Positions 6,884-13,047 of a stretch of 13,176 bases of DNA are shown here, piece by piece. The position numbers and the translations under genes are program-made. Positions within the stretch are counted from its first letter, which is position 1; each line of letters begins with the position of its first letter. A model generated the notes under the pieces. It did not search any database and had not been told where the DNA came from. It worked only from the letters and a program-made list of their open reading frames with translations. This DNA comes from DATBMY01 sp036554605 (GTDB lineage Bacteria; Acidobacteriota; Blastocatellia; UBA7656), in the NCBI GenBank assembly GCA_036554605.1, contig DATBMY010000343.1, positions 1 to 13,176 of the forward strand, read 5' to 3'.

Positions 6884-7359
6884 TTTGTGAGGCGCACTCG
6901 CGGATCTAACCTGTACTCATCACCTGCTGCCTCGCCCCACCTGACGGTTATGTCGTACTTGTATGTCTCTTCGGGTTGAGCGGGGCTTTCGCCCTTGCCC
7001 TTCTTGCTTATTAACCGGCTCTCGTCTCCCGGCTCTATTGTCTCGAAATCGAATCTGTTGTCCGAGGCCTCGGGCCCGAAGGGTTTTGTCTTTCCCGGGT
7101 CGAGAGGGTCTTCGGAGCTAAATCCTCCGACGGTAACCGTCACCGCGCGGCTGCAATTATTCTTAACCACCCACCTGACTTTGTGCTTCAACTTTTTCAG
7201 AGTGCGGGTGGGCGGGTCGACGTCGCTCACGGCGCATACACCTTCCCAATCCTCCAGCGTGATCTCTACCTCTTTTTCGTTGTTAGCCCGCCCCCCGAAC
7301 AGCTTTATAAACGACAACGCCGCGGCGGCGGAAACCAGGGTGATGATTATTTTTTTCAT
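6880..7359 (-). CDS. Small exported protein of unknown function
   Basis: I do not recognise a family. The 159-residue product starts with a basic-hydrophobic leader (MKKIIITLVSAAAALSFIKL), so it is probably exported or anchored by this segment. The rest is predicted to be beta-rich, with alternating strands such as HKVRWVVKNNCSRAVTVTVG and EETYKYDITVRWGE, suggesting an immunoglobulin-like or similar sandwich. Cys42 and Cys69 could form a disulfide. The acidic/Gly-rich middle has PLDPGKTKPFGPEA. Translation evidence is strong: a near-perfect Shine-Dalgarno (AAAGGAGGT, plus-strand 7370-7378) lies ten bases before the ATG. The gene follows the TyrA-like gene on the same strand after 171 bp and is convergent with the kinase gene; the two stop codons overlap by 4 bp (6880-6883). 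Confidence 0.75.
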   Translation of the reverse strand: MKKIIITLVSAAAALSFIKLFGGRANNEKEVEITLEDWEGVCAVSDVDPPTRTLKKLKHKVRWVVKNNCSRAVTVTVGGFSSEDPLDPGKTKPFGPEASDNRFDFETIEPGDESRLISKKGKGESPAQPEETYKYDITVRWGEAAGDEYRLDPRVRLTN

Positions 7360-7409
7360 GGACCCTTACACCTCCTTTGTGTTCGAAGCGTCGGTTGGAT
7401 AAAAAACTA

Positions 7410-7439
7410 AGAGTAGTTCCGGGGCAGCGCGTCAGTCAA
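7410..7439 (-). promoter_or_regulatory. Possible promoter of the small exported protein gene
   Basis: On the minus strand TTGACT (7439-7434) is followed after 18 bp by TACTCT (7415-7410). The -35 is good (5 of 6), the -10 is weak (3 of 6). It lies 50-80 bases ahead of the ATG at 7359 and supports separate transcription from the TyrA-like gene. Confidence 0.3.
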
Positions 7440-7530
7440 AAAGATAACGGGTGCCCGCTAGGGGTTCATGGATAAGACTGAAAGGACTCTCTTCATCGAA
7501 CCCGCAGCTTAACATCGCGCGGGGTCTATT

Positions 7531-8406
7531 TCAACACGCGTCACGGGCCGCTCGGCGGAGCTTCACGTACCATTTCGTCGGAATCGGTGAATCTTCGCCC
7601 TGGTTGAGCGCTCTATCCGCCCGCGCGAATGCCCGCAACACATCCGCGTACGTCGATTGAGCGGTCAGCTGCCAGGAGTCCTCGAAGGCCGCGATTACCC
7701 GCGGCATGTAGGGGTTGATCTTCATGAAATCGAGTATGAGATCGTGGTTGGCGTGAAAAGAATGATGCAGGTCCGGCATCTCTTCGCGCAGGAGCGCGTC
7801 AAACTCCGGCCGCTCAAATATCAGCCGGCCAACACAGTACGAAAGACCCTGCGAGTAAGCCGTGATGCGATCATGATCTTCGGGGCTGAACTGAGCGTTC
7901 GTCGTGATGTTGAATGCGCTCAGTAAGACCCCGCAAACCCGGCCGACCTCTTCAGCCAGAGGATGGTCCCCGCCTTCGTGCGTCGCGGTCAGAATGTTTT
8001 GGAAAGTTCGCGCTTCCGGTTCCGTCGAACGGAAGCCGTTGGGCCCGTACATCGGGTGCGCGAAGACCGCCGAAAGCCGGGGGTTCGCAAGGGTCTCCAG
8101 TGTCGCCGTGACCGCTCGCCACACGCCTGCTTGCACGGAAGGGATAAGCCAGAAGGTCGCGGGCGTACGCAAGGCGCGGCACTCGTAGAGGAACTCGCAA
8201 GCAAGCTCCTTGTAGCCCGCGAGCGGAGTCGCAAGCACGATGTGCCGGGATTGCTTGAGCAGGGACGATTGCTCGCCCTGGCCGGTCTCGCGCTCGATAG
8301 TCAAGACGTCGCGCGCGCCCAGCGCGGGAAGTATGCTTTCTTTAAGGAAGAGGCCAAACTCTCCCCGCCCTCCGACAATGAGTACGGACTTTCGTTCATC
8401 GGACAT
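7531..8406 (-). CDS. Prephenate/arogenate dehydrogenase-like protein (TyrA family)
   Basis: A 291-residue NAD(P)-dependent dehydrogenase of the TyrA family, which oxidatively decarboxylates prephenate (or arogenate) in tyrosine biosynthesis. An N-terminal Rossmann fold begins SVLIVGGRGEFGLFLKE, with the GGRGEFG loop at residues 12-18 as in the GGxGxxG motif of the bifunctional E. coli T-protein. Glu38 after the second strand suggests NAD+ preference. IVLATP follows (56-61). Ser90 in LIPSVQ and His117 in AHPMYGPNGF match the Ser and His used for substrate binding and hydride transfer in the family. The helical C-domain contains EDHDRITAYSQGLSYCVGRL. There is no chorismate mutase or ACT domain. 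The ATG at 8406 is preferred; an in-frame GTG at 8427 would add seven residues, and neither has a strong ribosome site. No other aromatic-pathway genes are nearby, so a divergent paralogue with another substrate is possible. Confidence 0.8.
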   Translation of the reverse strand: MSDERKSVLIVGGRGEFGLFLKESILPALGARDVLTIERETGQGEQSSLLKQSRHIVLATPLAGYKELACEFLYECRALRTPATFWLIPSVQAGVWRAVTATLETLANPRLSAVFAHPMYGPNGFRSTEPEARTFQNILTATHEGGDHPLAEEVGRVCGVLLSAFNITTNAQFSPEDHDRITAYSQGLSYCVGRLIFERPEFDALLREEMPDLHHSFHANHDLILDFMKINPYMPRVIAAFEDSWQLTAQSTYADVLRAFARADRALNQGEDSPIPTKWYVKLRRAARDAC

Positions 8407-8475
8407 GGTTTTGCCGGCGCGACTCACCCATACAGAAAAACAGCTGCGCTATCTCGGGTGCAAGCAATTTCTTTC

Positions 8476-8516
8476 ACCTGTCAGGTTAATATAGCGGCCC
8501 GGTTTTAAATATAGCG
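8476..8516. promoter_or_regulatory. Possible operator: short dyad and imperfect direct repeats in a divergent intergenic region
   Basis: ACCTGTCAGGT (8476-8486) is an 11-bp dyad with a one-base centre. It overlaps the first of two similar elements: GGTTAATATAGCG (8484-8496) and GGTTTTAAATATAGCG (8501-8516). The elements share both ends and differ by a 3-base insertion. The site sits in the 186-bp gap between the divergent TyrA-like and beta-barrel genes, where their promoters must lie. No regulator can be named. Confidence 0.3.
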
Positions 8517-8592
8517 ATAAACAACTCATTTTGTGTCATCTCTACCGCGGCATCAAGATTGCCCCTCGCTCGGTTTGCGAGAGGTGAATCTT

Positions 8593-9204
8593 ATGAAATA
8601 CAAAAAGGCATTTACACCGTTTGCCCTGGCGATCCTAGTCGCAACGGGCAGTTTTGATGCGCGGGCTCAGACCGGGGAGAGTAAGCTTGAAGTGACTCCA
8701 CTTTTTTCGACTATAAACCTGCAAGCCTTCGATTCGAGAGAGTCAGGAGCCGGGGTGCGCCTTGCGTACAACATCAATAAGCACCTTGCCGTGGAAGCGG
8801 AAGGGACTCTATTTGAATTTAGCATAGGGGACCACCCGACCGATGATTTCCTCGCGGCGATGGGGCTTGTGGGAATAAAGTCGGGTTATCGCAACAGCCA
8901 GTTCGGTCTTTTCGCGAAGATTCGGCCGGGCGTCGCGAACTTTCCAAAACTAAAAATCCATCGCGGTTTCTGTATAGGCAGAGAACCCTGCGATGGCAGA
9001 GGAAGGAGCGGGAACAGGTTTGCCCTGGATGCCGGCGCGGTCATAGAACTATATCCAACCGAGAATATGATCGTGCGAATCGATGCCGGGGATAGTATGA
9101 TCCGTTTTAGTGATGACATTATCTCCACGTTCCCGACTCTGACGAGACTCAACGGGCTCAGTCACAATCTACAGGTCTCCGCCGGCATCGGGTTCCGATT
9201 CTGA
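8593..9204 (+). CDS. Outer-membrane beta-barrel protein
   Basis: A 203-residue protein with a clear signal peptide (KYKKAFTPFALAILVATGSF, cleavage after ARA at about residue 25). Alternating hydrophobic/polar beta strands follow, for example AGVRLAYNINKHLAVEAEGT, GLFAKIRPGVANF, FALDAGAVIELYPT and NLQVSAGIGFRF. The sequence ends in a Phe, the usual C-terminal signal for BAM-mediated insertion. The size suits an eight-stranded barrel of the OmpW/OmpX size class. Cys127 and Cys133 lie in a Gly/Arg-rich loop between strands and may form a small disulfide loop. The start at 8593 is chosen because GAGGTG (8581-8586) is six bases upstream and the signal peptide follows; an in-frame ATG at 8533 would add 20 residues that do not look like a signal. 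Specific function unknown. Confidence 0.82.
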   Translation: MKYKKAFTPFALAILVATGSFDARAQTGESKLEVTPLFSTINLQAFDSRESGAGVRLAYNINKHLAVEAEGTLFEFSIGDHPTDDFLAAMGLVGIKSGYRNSQFGLFAKIRPGVANFPKLKIHRGFCIGREPCDGRGRSGNRFALDAGAVIELYPTENMIVRIDAGDSMIRFSDDIISTFPTLTRLNGLSHNLQVSAGIGFRF

Positions 9205-9218
9205 TAGGCTGGCTATGC

Positions 9219-9238
9219 CCGCCCGCTACCGCGGGCGG
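9219..9238 (+). terminator. GC-rich hairpin after the beta-barrel gene
   Basis: CCGCCCGC (9219-9226) pairs perfectly with GCGGGCGG (9231-9238) around a 4-base TACC loop, 14 bases after the stop codon at 9204. No T-run follows, so termination efficiency is uncertain. Confidence 0.5.
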
Positions 9239-9278
9239 TACTGACTTGCTTACGGCCCTGGTTTCTAAAGTTGATTCG

Positions 9279-9307
9279 TTGCGCCTCCAAGACCGGACCA
9301 ATATAAT
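9279..9307 (+). promoter_or_regulatory. Predicted promoter of the hydrogenase small subunit / two-component operon
   Basis: TTGCGC (9279-9284) and a perfect TATAAT (9302-9307) are separated by 17 bp. The -35 matches only 3 of 6, which would fit a promoter needing an activator. The leader to the ATG at 9433 would be about 120 bases. Nothing else coding is seen between 9205 and 9432. Confidence 0.5.
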
Positions 9308-9432
9308 CACGGCAACGGCATGGGCTTATGCATCAGGGTGACGAGCGACGAGAAAAGTCCGGAGTCAAGGATTGCTTCACTCTTTGACACGGGTCATCCG
9401 GTCTTCTTGTCACGCTCAAAGGAGAAGCCTGA

Positions 9433-10431
9433 ATGATGGAGGCGACCGGCGGCATTGATGTCCTATGGATCACGGCGGGGCTCGGCTGCGACGGTGAAAC
9501 GATTGCCATGACGGCCGCGACACAGCCGAGCCTGGAAGACCTGGTTCTTGGGGCGATGCCATGGGTCCCGAAGATCAAACTGCACAACCCCGTGCTCGCC
9601 TATGAAAACGGCGACGAGTTCATGAATTACTTCTACCTCGCCGAAGAGGGCAAGCTCGACCCGTTCATCCTTGTGATCGAAGGATCGATACCCGACGAGG
9701 GGAACAAGGCCGAAGGTTATTGGGCCGCATTCGGCGCGAATAAAATTACGGGCCAGCCCATCACCACTAATGAATGGATAGACAGGCTCGCGCCCAAAGC
9801 GTGGGGGGTGATGGCGGTTGGCACATGCGCGACATACGGCGGGATTCACGCGATGGAAGGAAGCCCGACCGGGGCCATGGGGCTGGCCGATTACCTGGGT
9901 TGGGACTGGAAATCGAAAGCGGGCATCCCGATAGTCTGTGTGCCGGGATGCCCGGTCCTGCCCGACAACTTGATGGAGACGCTGCTCTACTTACTCTATC
10001 AATCGGCGGGGCTGTCGCCGATGATACCGCTTGACGACAAACTCCGGCCGACCTGGCTCTTCAGCGAAACCGTGCATGAGGGATGCGACCGCGGAGGCTA
10101 TTACGAGCAGGCCGAGTTTGCCGAAAACTACGGCTCGCGCCAGTGCATAGTAAAGCTAGGCTGCTGGGGTCCGGTCGTGCAGTGCAACGTGGGCAAACGC
10201 AGCTGGATGGCCGGCGTGGGCGGGTGTCCGAACGTAGGCGGCATATGCATAGGCTGCACGATGCCGGGATTTCCCGACAAGTTCATGCCCTTTATGGATC
10301 AGCCGCCGGGCTCGTTCCTCTCTTCGAGCGCGGTGATGACCTATGGCAAGGCGATAAATGCTCTGCGAAAGTTCACTCAAGCCTCGCTCAATAAAGAACC
10401 CGAGTGGCGGCGCAAGGACTTGAAGAGATGA
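9433..10431 (+). CDS. hhyS: [NiFe]-hydrogenase small subunit, actinobacterial-type (group 1h) H2-uptake family
   Basis: A 332-residue electron-transfer subunit carrying three Fe-S clusters that pass electrons from H2 oxidised in the large subunit. Proximal cluster ligands: the usual CxxC is replaced by GLGCDGE (Cys19-Asp20), with Cys132 (VGTCATYGG) and Cys173 (VPGCP). Loss of the first Cys with an adjacent Asp is the known mark of actinobacterial-type enzymes (three Cys plus one Asp). Distal ligands: His215 and Cys218 (HEGC), Cys238, Cys244 (LGCWGP). Medial ligands: Cys251, Cys272 and Cys275 (CIGC), with an additional Cys265 before a conserved Pro. There is no Tat signal and no C-terminal membrane helix, so the enzyme is cytoplasmic or peripheral. 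GGAG (9421-9424) is eight bases before the ATG; a second ATG follows immediately. The family is linked to oxidation of atmospheric-level H2 during persistence. The large subunit is not in this window; the next gene overlaps by ATGA. Confidence 0.92.
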   Translation: MMEATGGIDVLWITAGLGCDGETIAMTAATQPSLEDLVLGAMPWVPKIKLHNPVLAYENGDEFMNYFYLAEEGKLDPFILVIEGSIPDEGNKAEGYWAAFGANKITGQPITTNEWIDRLAPKAWGVMAVGTCATYGGIHAMEGSPTGAMGLADYLGWDWKSKAGIPIVCVPGCPVLPDNLMETLLYLLYQSAGLSPMIPLDDKLRPTWLFSETVHEGCDRGGYYEQAEFAENYGSRQCIVKLGCWGPVVQCNVGKRSWMAGVGGCPNVGGICIGCTMPGFPDKFMPFMDQPPGSFLSSSAVMTYGKAINALRKFTQASLNKEPEWRRKDLKR

Positions 10432-12299
10432 AGACGCCAGGCCTGGATGAGACAAAAGAGCTTTACGAGGGCAACGGCCGAGAGCAGTCCTCAGGCGGCG
10501 CTCAGGCTTTAAGCTTGAGCGAAGCGGAGAATGTTCTGCTCGAGCTTGCCAGCGTCTTTTTTCCGGCCGATGCGGCCGCTCAGCAATCCTCCGGCGGACT
10601 CATCGAAAAACAGAGAGGCTCGACTATACGGGCCGCGGAGCTGCCCAACGCCGTAGCCAGATATCGCACGCTCATCGAGCAAATACCCGCGGTAGTCTTT
10701 ATGGCATTCCTCGATAGAGGTATTGGTGAAGCATACGTCAGCCCCCAGATCGAAGCGATGCTCGGTTTCACACAGGAAGAATGGCTGAACGATCCGGTGC
10801 GCTGGTACCAGCATATACATCCGGACGACAAAGAGCGCTGGAGCATAGAGGCCGCGCAGATGTTTCTTTCGGGCGAGCCGCTCAAGTCGGTCTACAGGGT
10901 TCTGGCTCGCGACCGCCGCGTGATCTGGTTTCATTGCGAAGCAAAGATGGTGCGTCGCGACGACGGGTGGCCCTGGTTCATTCACGGCGTGGCTTTTGAT
11001 ATCACCGAGCTGAAGCAGGCTGAGGAATCGCTTCGTCAGGCCCGCGACGAATTAGAGATGCGCGTGGAGCATAGAACGGCGGAGCTTGAGAGCGCGAATC
11101 AGGAGCTTCGCCGCGCGCGAGACGAGCTTGAGATACGCGTCGCGCAGCGCACCGCGCAGCTGGCCCAGGCCAATGAAGTGCTGCTTGAGGAGATCGGCGA
11201 GCGCCGCCGGACCGAAGAGGCATTGCGCAAAAGCGAGGGGATGCTGCGAGGACTATTTGAATTTGCCCCGGACACTGTTGTGGTCGTCGACCGCGCGGGA
11301 CGCATAGCTCGGGTCAATGCGCAGATCGTCGCGATGTTCGGCTACAGCCAGGACGAGCTGTTGAGCAAACCCGTCGAGTTGCTGCTGCCTGACCGGTTCA
11401 GGCAAGGTCATATGAGGCATCGCGCAGATTACACCGCCGAGCCTCATACGCGCACGATGGGAGCGGGGCTTGAGCTGCAGGGGAGGCGCAAGGACGGGAG
11501 CGAGTTTCCGGTCGATATAATGTTAAGCCCGATCGATACGAAGGAAGGCCATCTGGTAATCGCGGTCGTGCGCGACATTACCCGGCGCAAGCAGGCCGAA
11601 GAGGCCCAGCGCGAGCATGGCGAACGGATGAAGATCCTCTCTCGCCGCCTGATGGAGGTGCAGGAGAGTGAGCGGCGAAGCATCGCCCGCGAGCTGCACG
11701 ATGAGATCGGGCAGGCCCTAACCGGGCTCAAGCTCACGCTGGAGATGGGAGCGCGACTTCCGCCCGAGCAGGTCAGCGAGTACTTTGGCCGGGCGCTCGC
11801 CGTCGTTAACGAGATTATGGCGCGGGCGCGCAAGCTATCGCTCGATCTGAGGCCGGGCATGCTCGACGACCTCGGGCTGCTGCCCGCGGTGCTCTGGCAC
11901 ATAGAGCATTACACGGCTCAGACAGGGGTGCGCGTGGACTTTAAGCACACCGGTCTGGAAGGACGACGGTTTACGCCGGAAATCGAGACGGCAGCCTACC
12001 GTATAGTGCAGGAGGCGCTAACGAACGTGGCCCGGCATGCCGTCGTTAGTGAGGCTGCCGTGCGGCTCTGGGCCGACAATAACAGGCTTGCCCTTCAGAT
12101 CGAAGATCAGGGAGCGGGCTTCGACACGGAATCTGTTTTTGCCGCGCGAGACACGAGCGGGCTGGCGGGGATGAGAGAAAGGGCGATGCTTCTGGGCGGG
12201 CAGCTGACGGTCGAGTCGCGCCCTGGCATAGGCACTCGATTGACCGCCGAACTGAAGACAGGGGTCAGGGGCCAGAGGTCAGGGGTCAGTAGTGGCTGA
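10428..12299 (+). CDS. PAS-PAS sensor histidine kinase, NarL/DegS-type (HisKA_3)
   Basis: A 623-residue soluble sensor kinase. Residues 78-197 are a PAS/PAC domain of PAS_3 type (RTLIEQIPAVVFMAFLD, IHPDDKERW, GVAFDITELKQAE). Residues 198-265 are a coiled coil made of two 25-residue repeats (starting at about 203 and 228). Residues 268-390 are a second PAS (LFEFAPDTVVVVDRAGRI, AVVRDITRRKQAE). Residues 405-470 are the HisKA_3 dimerisation domain with phospho-acceptor His424 (RRSIARELHDEIGQ). Residues 515-610 are the ATPase: N-box TNVARHA (Asn533), DQGAGF (Asp560), SGLAGMRERA and GIGTRLTAEL. There are no membrane segments. The ATG at 10428 overlaps the stop of the hydrogenase gene (ATGA), implying translational coupling; an ATG at 10404 would lie deeper in that gene. 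The last ~13 residues (TGVRGQRSGVSSG) are encoded by an intergenic repeat. The response regulator downstream is the evident partner. Confidence 0.93.
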   Translation: MKTPGLDETKELYEGNGREQSSGGAQALSLSEAENVLLELASVFFPADAAAQQSSGGLIEKQRGSTIRAAELPNAVARYRTLIEQIPAVVFMAFLDRGIGEAYVSPQIEAMLGFTQEEWLNDPVRWYQHIHPDDKERWSIEAAQMFLSGEPLKSVYRVLARDRRVIWFHCEAKMVRRDDGWPWFIHGVAFDITELKQAEESLRQARDELEMRVEHRTAELESANQELRRARDELEIRVAQRTAQLAQANEVLLEEIGERRRTEEALRKSEGMLRGLFEFAPDTVVVVDRAGRIARVNAQIVAMFGYSQDELLSKPVELLLPDRFRQGHMRHRADYTAEPHTRTMGAGLELQGRRKDGSEFPVDIMLSPIDTKEGHLVIAVVRDITRRKQAEEAQREHGERMKILSRRLMEVQESERRSIARELHDEIGQALTGLKLTLEMGARLPPEQVSEYFGRALAVVNEIMARARKLSLDLRPGMLDDLGLLPAVLWHIEHYTAQTGVRVDFKHTGLEGRRFTPEIETAAYRIVQEALTNVARHAVVSEAAVRLWADNNRLALQIEDQGAGFDTESVFAARDTSGLAGMRERAMLLGGQLTVESRPGIGTRLTAELKTGVRGQRSGVSSG

Positions 12300-12376
12300 T
12301 TTGTAAAATGCGATTTGAAATCTGAAATAACAAATCTCAAATGCGAGAAGCGCTGACCTCTGGCCCCTGCCCTCCG
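12258..12376. repeat. Composite G-rich / AT-rich / C-rich intergenic repeat, copy 1
   Basis: Three parts in order: a G-rich block built from GGGGTCAG-like units (12258-12290), an AT-rich core of TTTGAAAT/CAAATCT words (12299-12344), and a C-rich block complementary to the first (12353-12376). The 5' part runs into the histidine kinase reading frame. A similar G-rich plus AT-rich arrangement follows the response regulator; both copies contain GGGGTCAGGGG (12261-12271 and 13061-13071) and ACAAATCT (12330-12337 and 13136-13143). It has the character of a dispersed, non-coding chromosomal repeat. Confidence 0.7.
12266..12369. repeat. 17-bp perfect inverted repeat within copy 1, between kinase and response regulator
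   Basis: CAGGGGCCAGAGGTCAG (12266-12282) is exactly complementary to 12353-12369, with about 70 bases between the arms. In RNA it would bring the AT-rich core into a large loop. It may attenuate transcription or act as an RNA-processing site between the two genes, or simply be the repeat's own fold. Confidence 0.7.
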
Positions 12377-12396
12377 ATCCCTTCCTGGGGGTTGAG

Positions 12397-13047
12397 ATGA
12401 AGACAATCGTGCTGGCCGACGATCACCACGTTGTGCGACAGGGTCTTCGCGCTCTGCTGGAAGCCGAGCCGGATTTTAGCGTGATAGGTGAGGCGGGTGA
12501 CGGGCTGGAGGCGCTTCAGCTGATCGAGCAATTAAAGCCGAATGTGCTGGTGCTGGACCTTATGATGCCCGGTCTTAACGGCCTGGAAGTAACTCGGCAG
12601 GCGGGCAAACATTCGTCTCATACCCGAATAGTCATCCTCTCGATGTACGCTAACGAGGCTTACGTGTTGGAAGCCCTGGGCAACGGCGCGTCGGCTTACG
12701 TGCTAAAAGACTCAAGCTCGGCCGATCTGGTGCTGGCGGTGCGCGAGGCCGCAAGCGGCCGACGCTACCTCAGCCCGCCGCTTTCGGACCGCGCGATCGA
12801 GGCCTATCAAGAAAAGGCGAAAGCCGCCTCCCTGGATAACTACGAAACACTCACTACCCGCGAGCGAGAAGTATTGCAACTTGCCGCCGAAGGAAATACA
12901 AGCAGCGAGATCGCCGCGCGATTGGGTATAAGCCCTCGCACGGCTGAAACACATCGTACCCACCTGATGCACAAGCTGAGCCTCCATACCCAGGCCGACC
13001 TGATCCGATACGCGCTAAGGCGAGGGATTATCCCGATGGAAGACTAA
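12397..13047 (+). CDS. NarL/FixJ-family response regulator (receiver plus LuxR-type HTH)
   Basis: A 216-residue DNA-binding response regulator. Residues 1-120 are the receiver: acidic pair Asp8-Asp9 (LADDH), phosphorylation site Asp54 (VLVLDLMMPGLNG), the Ser/Thr position in VILSMY, and Lys in YVLKDSS. Residues 148-210 are a LuxR-type helix-turn-helix: LTTREREVLQLAAEGNTSSE, then ISPRTAETHRTHLMHKL. It should be phosphorylated by the HisKA_3 kinase encoded 97 bp upstream, the normal partner type for NarL-class regulators. GGGG and GAG precede the ATG, but the ribosome site is within the edge of the upstream repeat. Targets are unknown; the hydrogenase promoter at 9279-9307, with its poor -35 box, is a plausible one. 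The gene is flanked on both sides by copies of the composite repeat. Confidence 0.95.
   Translation: MKTIVLADDHHVVRQGLRALLEAEPDFSVIGEAGDGLEALQLIEQLKPNVLVLDLMMPGLNGLEVTRQAGKHSSHTRIVILSMYANEAYVLEALGNGASAYVLKDSSSADLVLAVREAASGRRYLSPPLSDRAIEAYQEKAKAASLDNYETLTTREREVLQLAAEGNTSSEIAARLGISPRTAETHRTHLMHKLSLHTQADLIRYALRRGIIPMED

Noticed and set aside
7963..8508. Plus-strand open frame of 181 codons opposite the TyrA-like gene
   Set aside because: The minus strand has Rossmann, Ser and His active-site motifs over the same stretch; this frame is Arg-rich and has no domain.
10404..10427. Upstream in-frame ATG for the histidine kinase
   Set aside because: It would overlap the hydrogenase gene by 28 bases, while the ATG at 10428 gives the usual ATGA coupling and loses only eight unconserved residues.
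9433..10431. Periplasmic, Tat-exported membrane-bound hydrogenase small subunit
   Set aside because: There is no twin-arginine leader before the cluster motif (Cys19 is close to the N-terminus) and no C-terminal membrane anchor.
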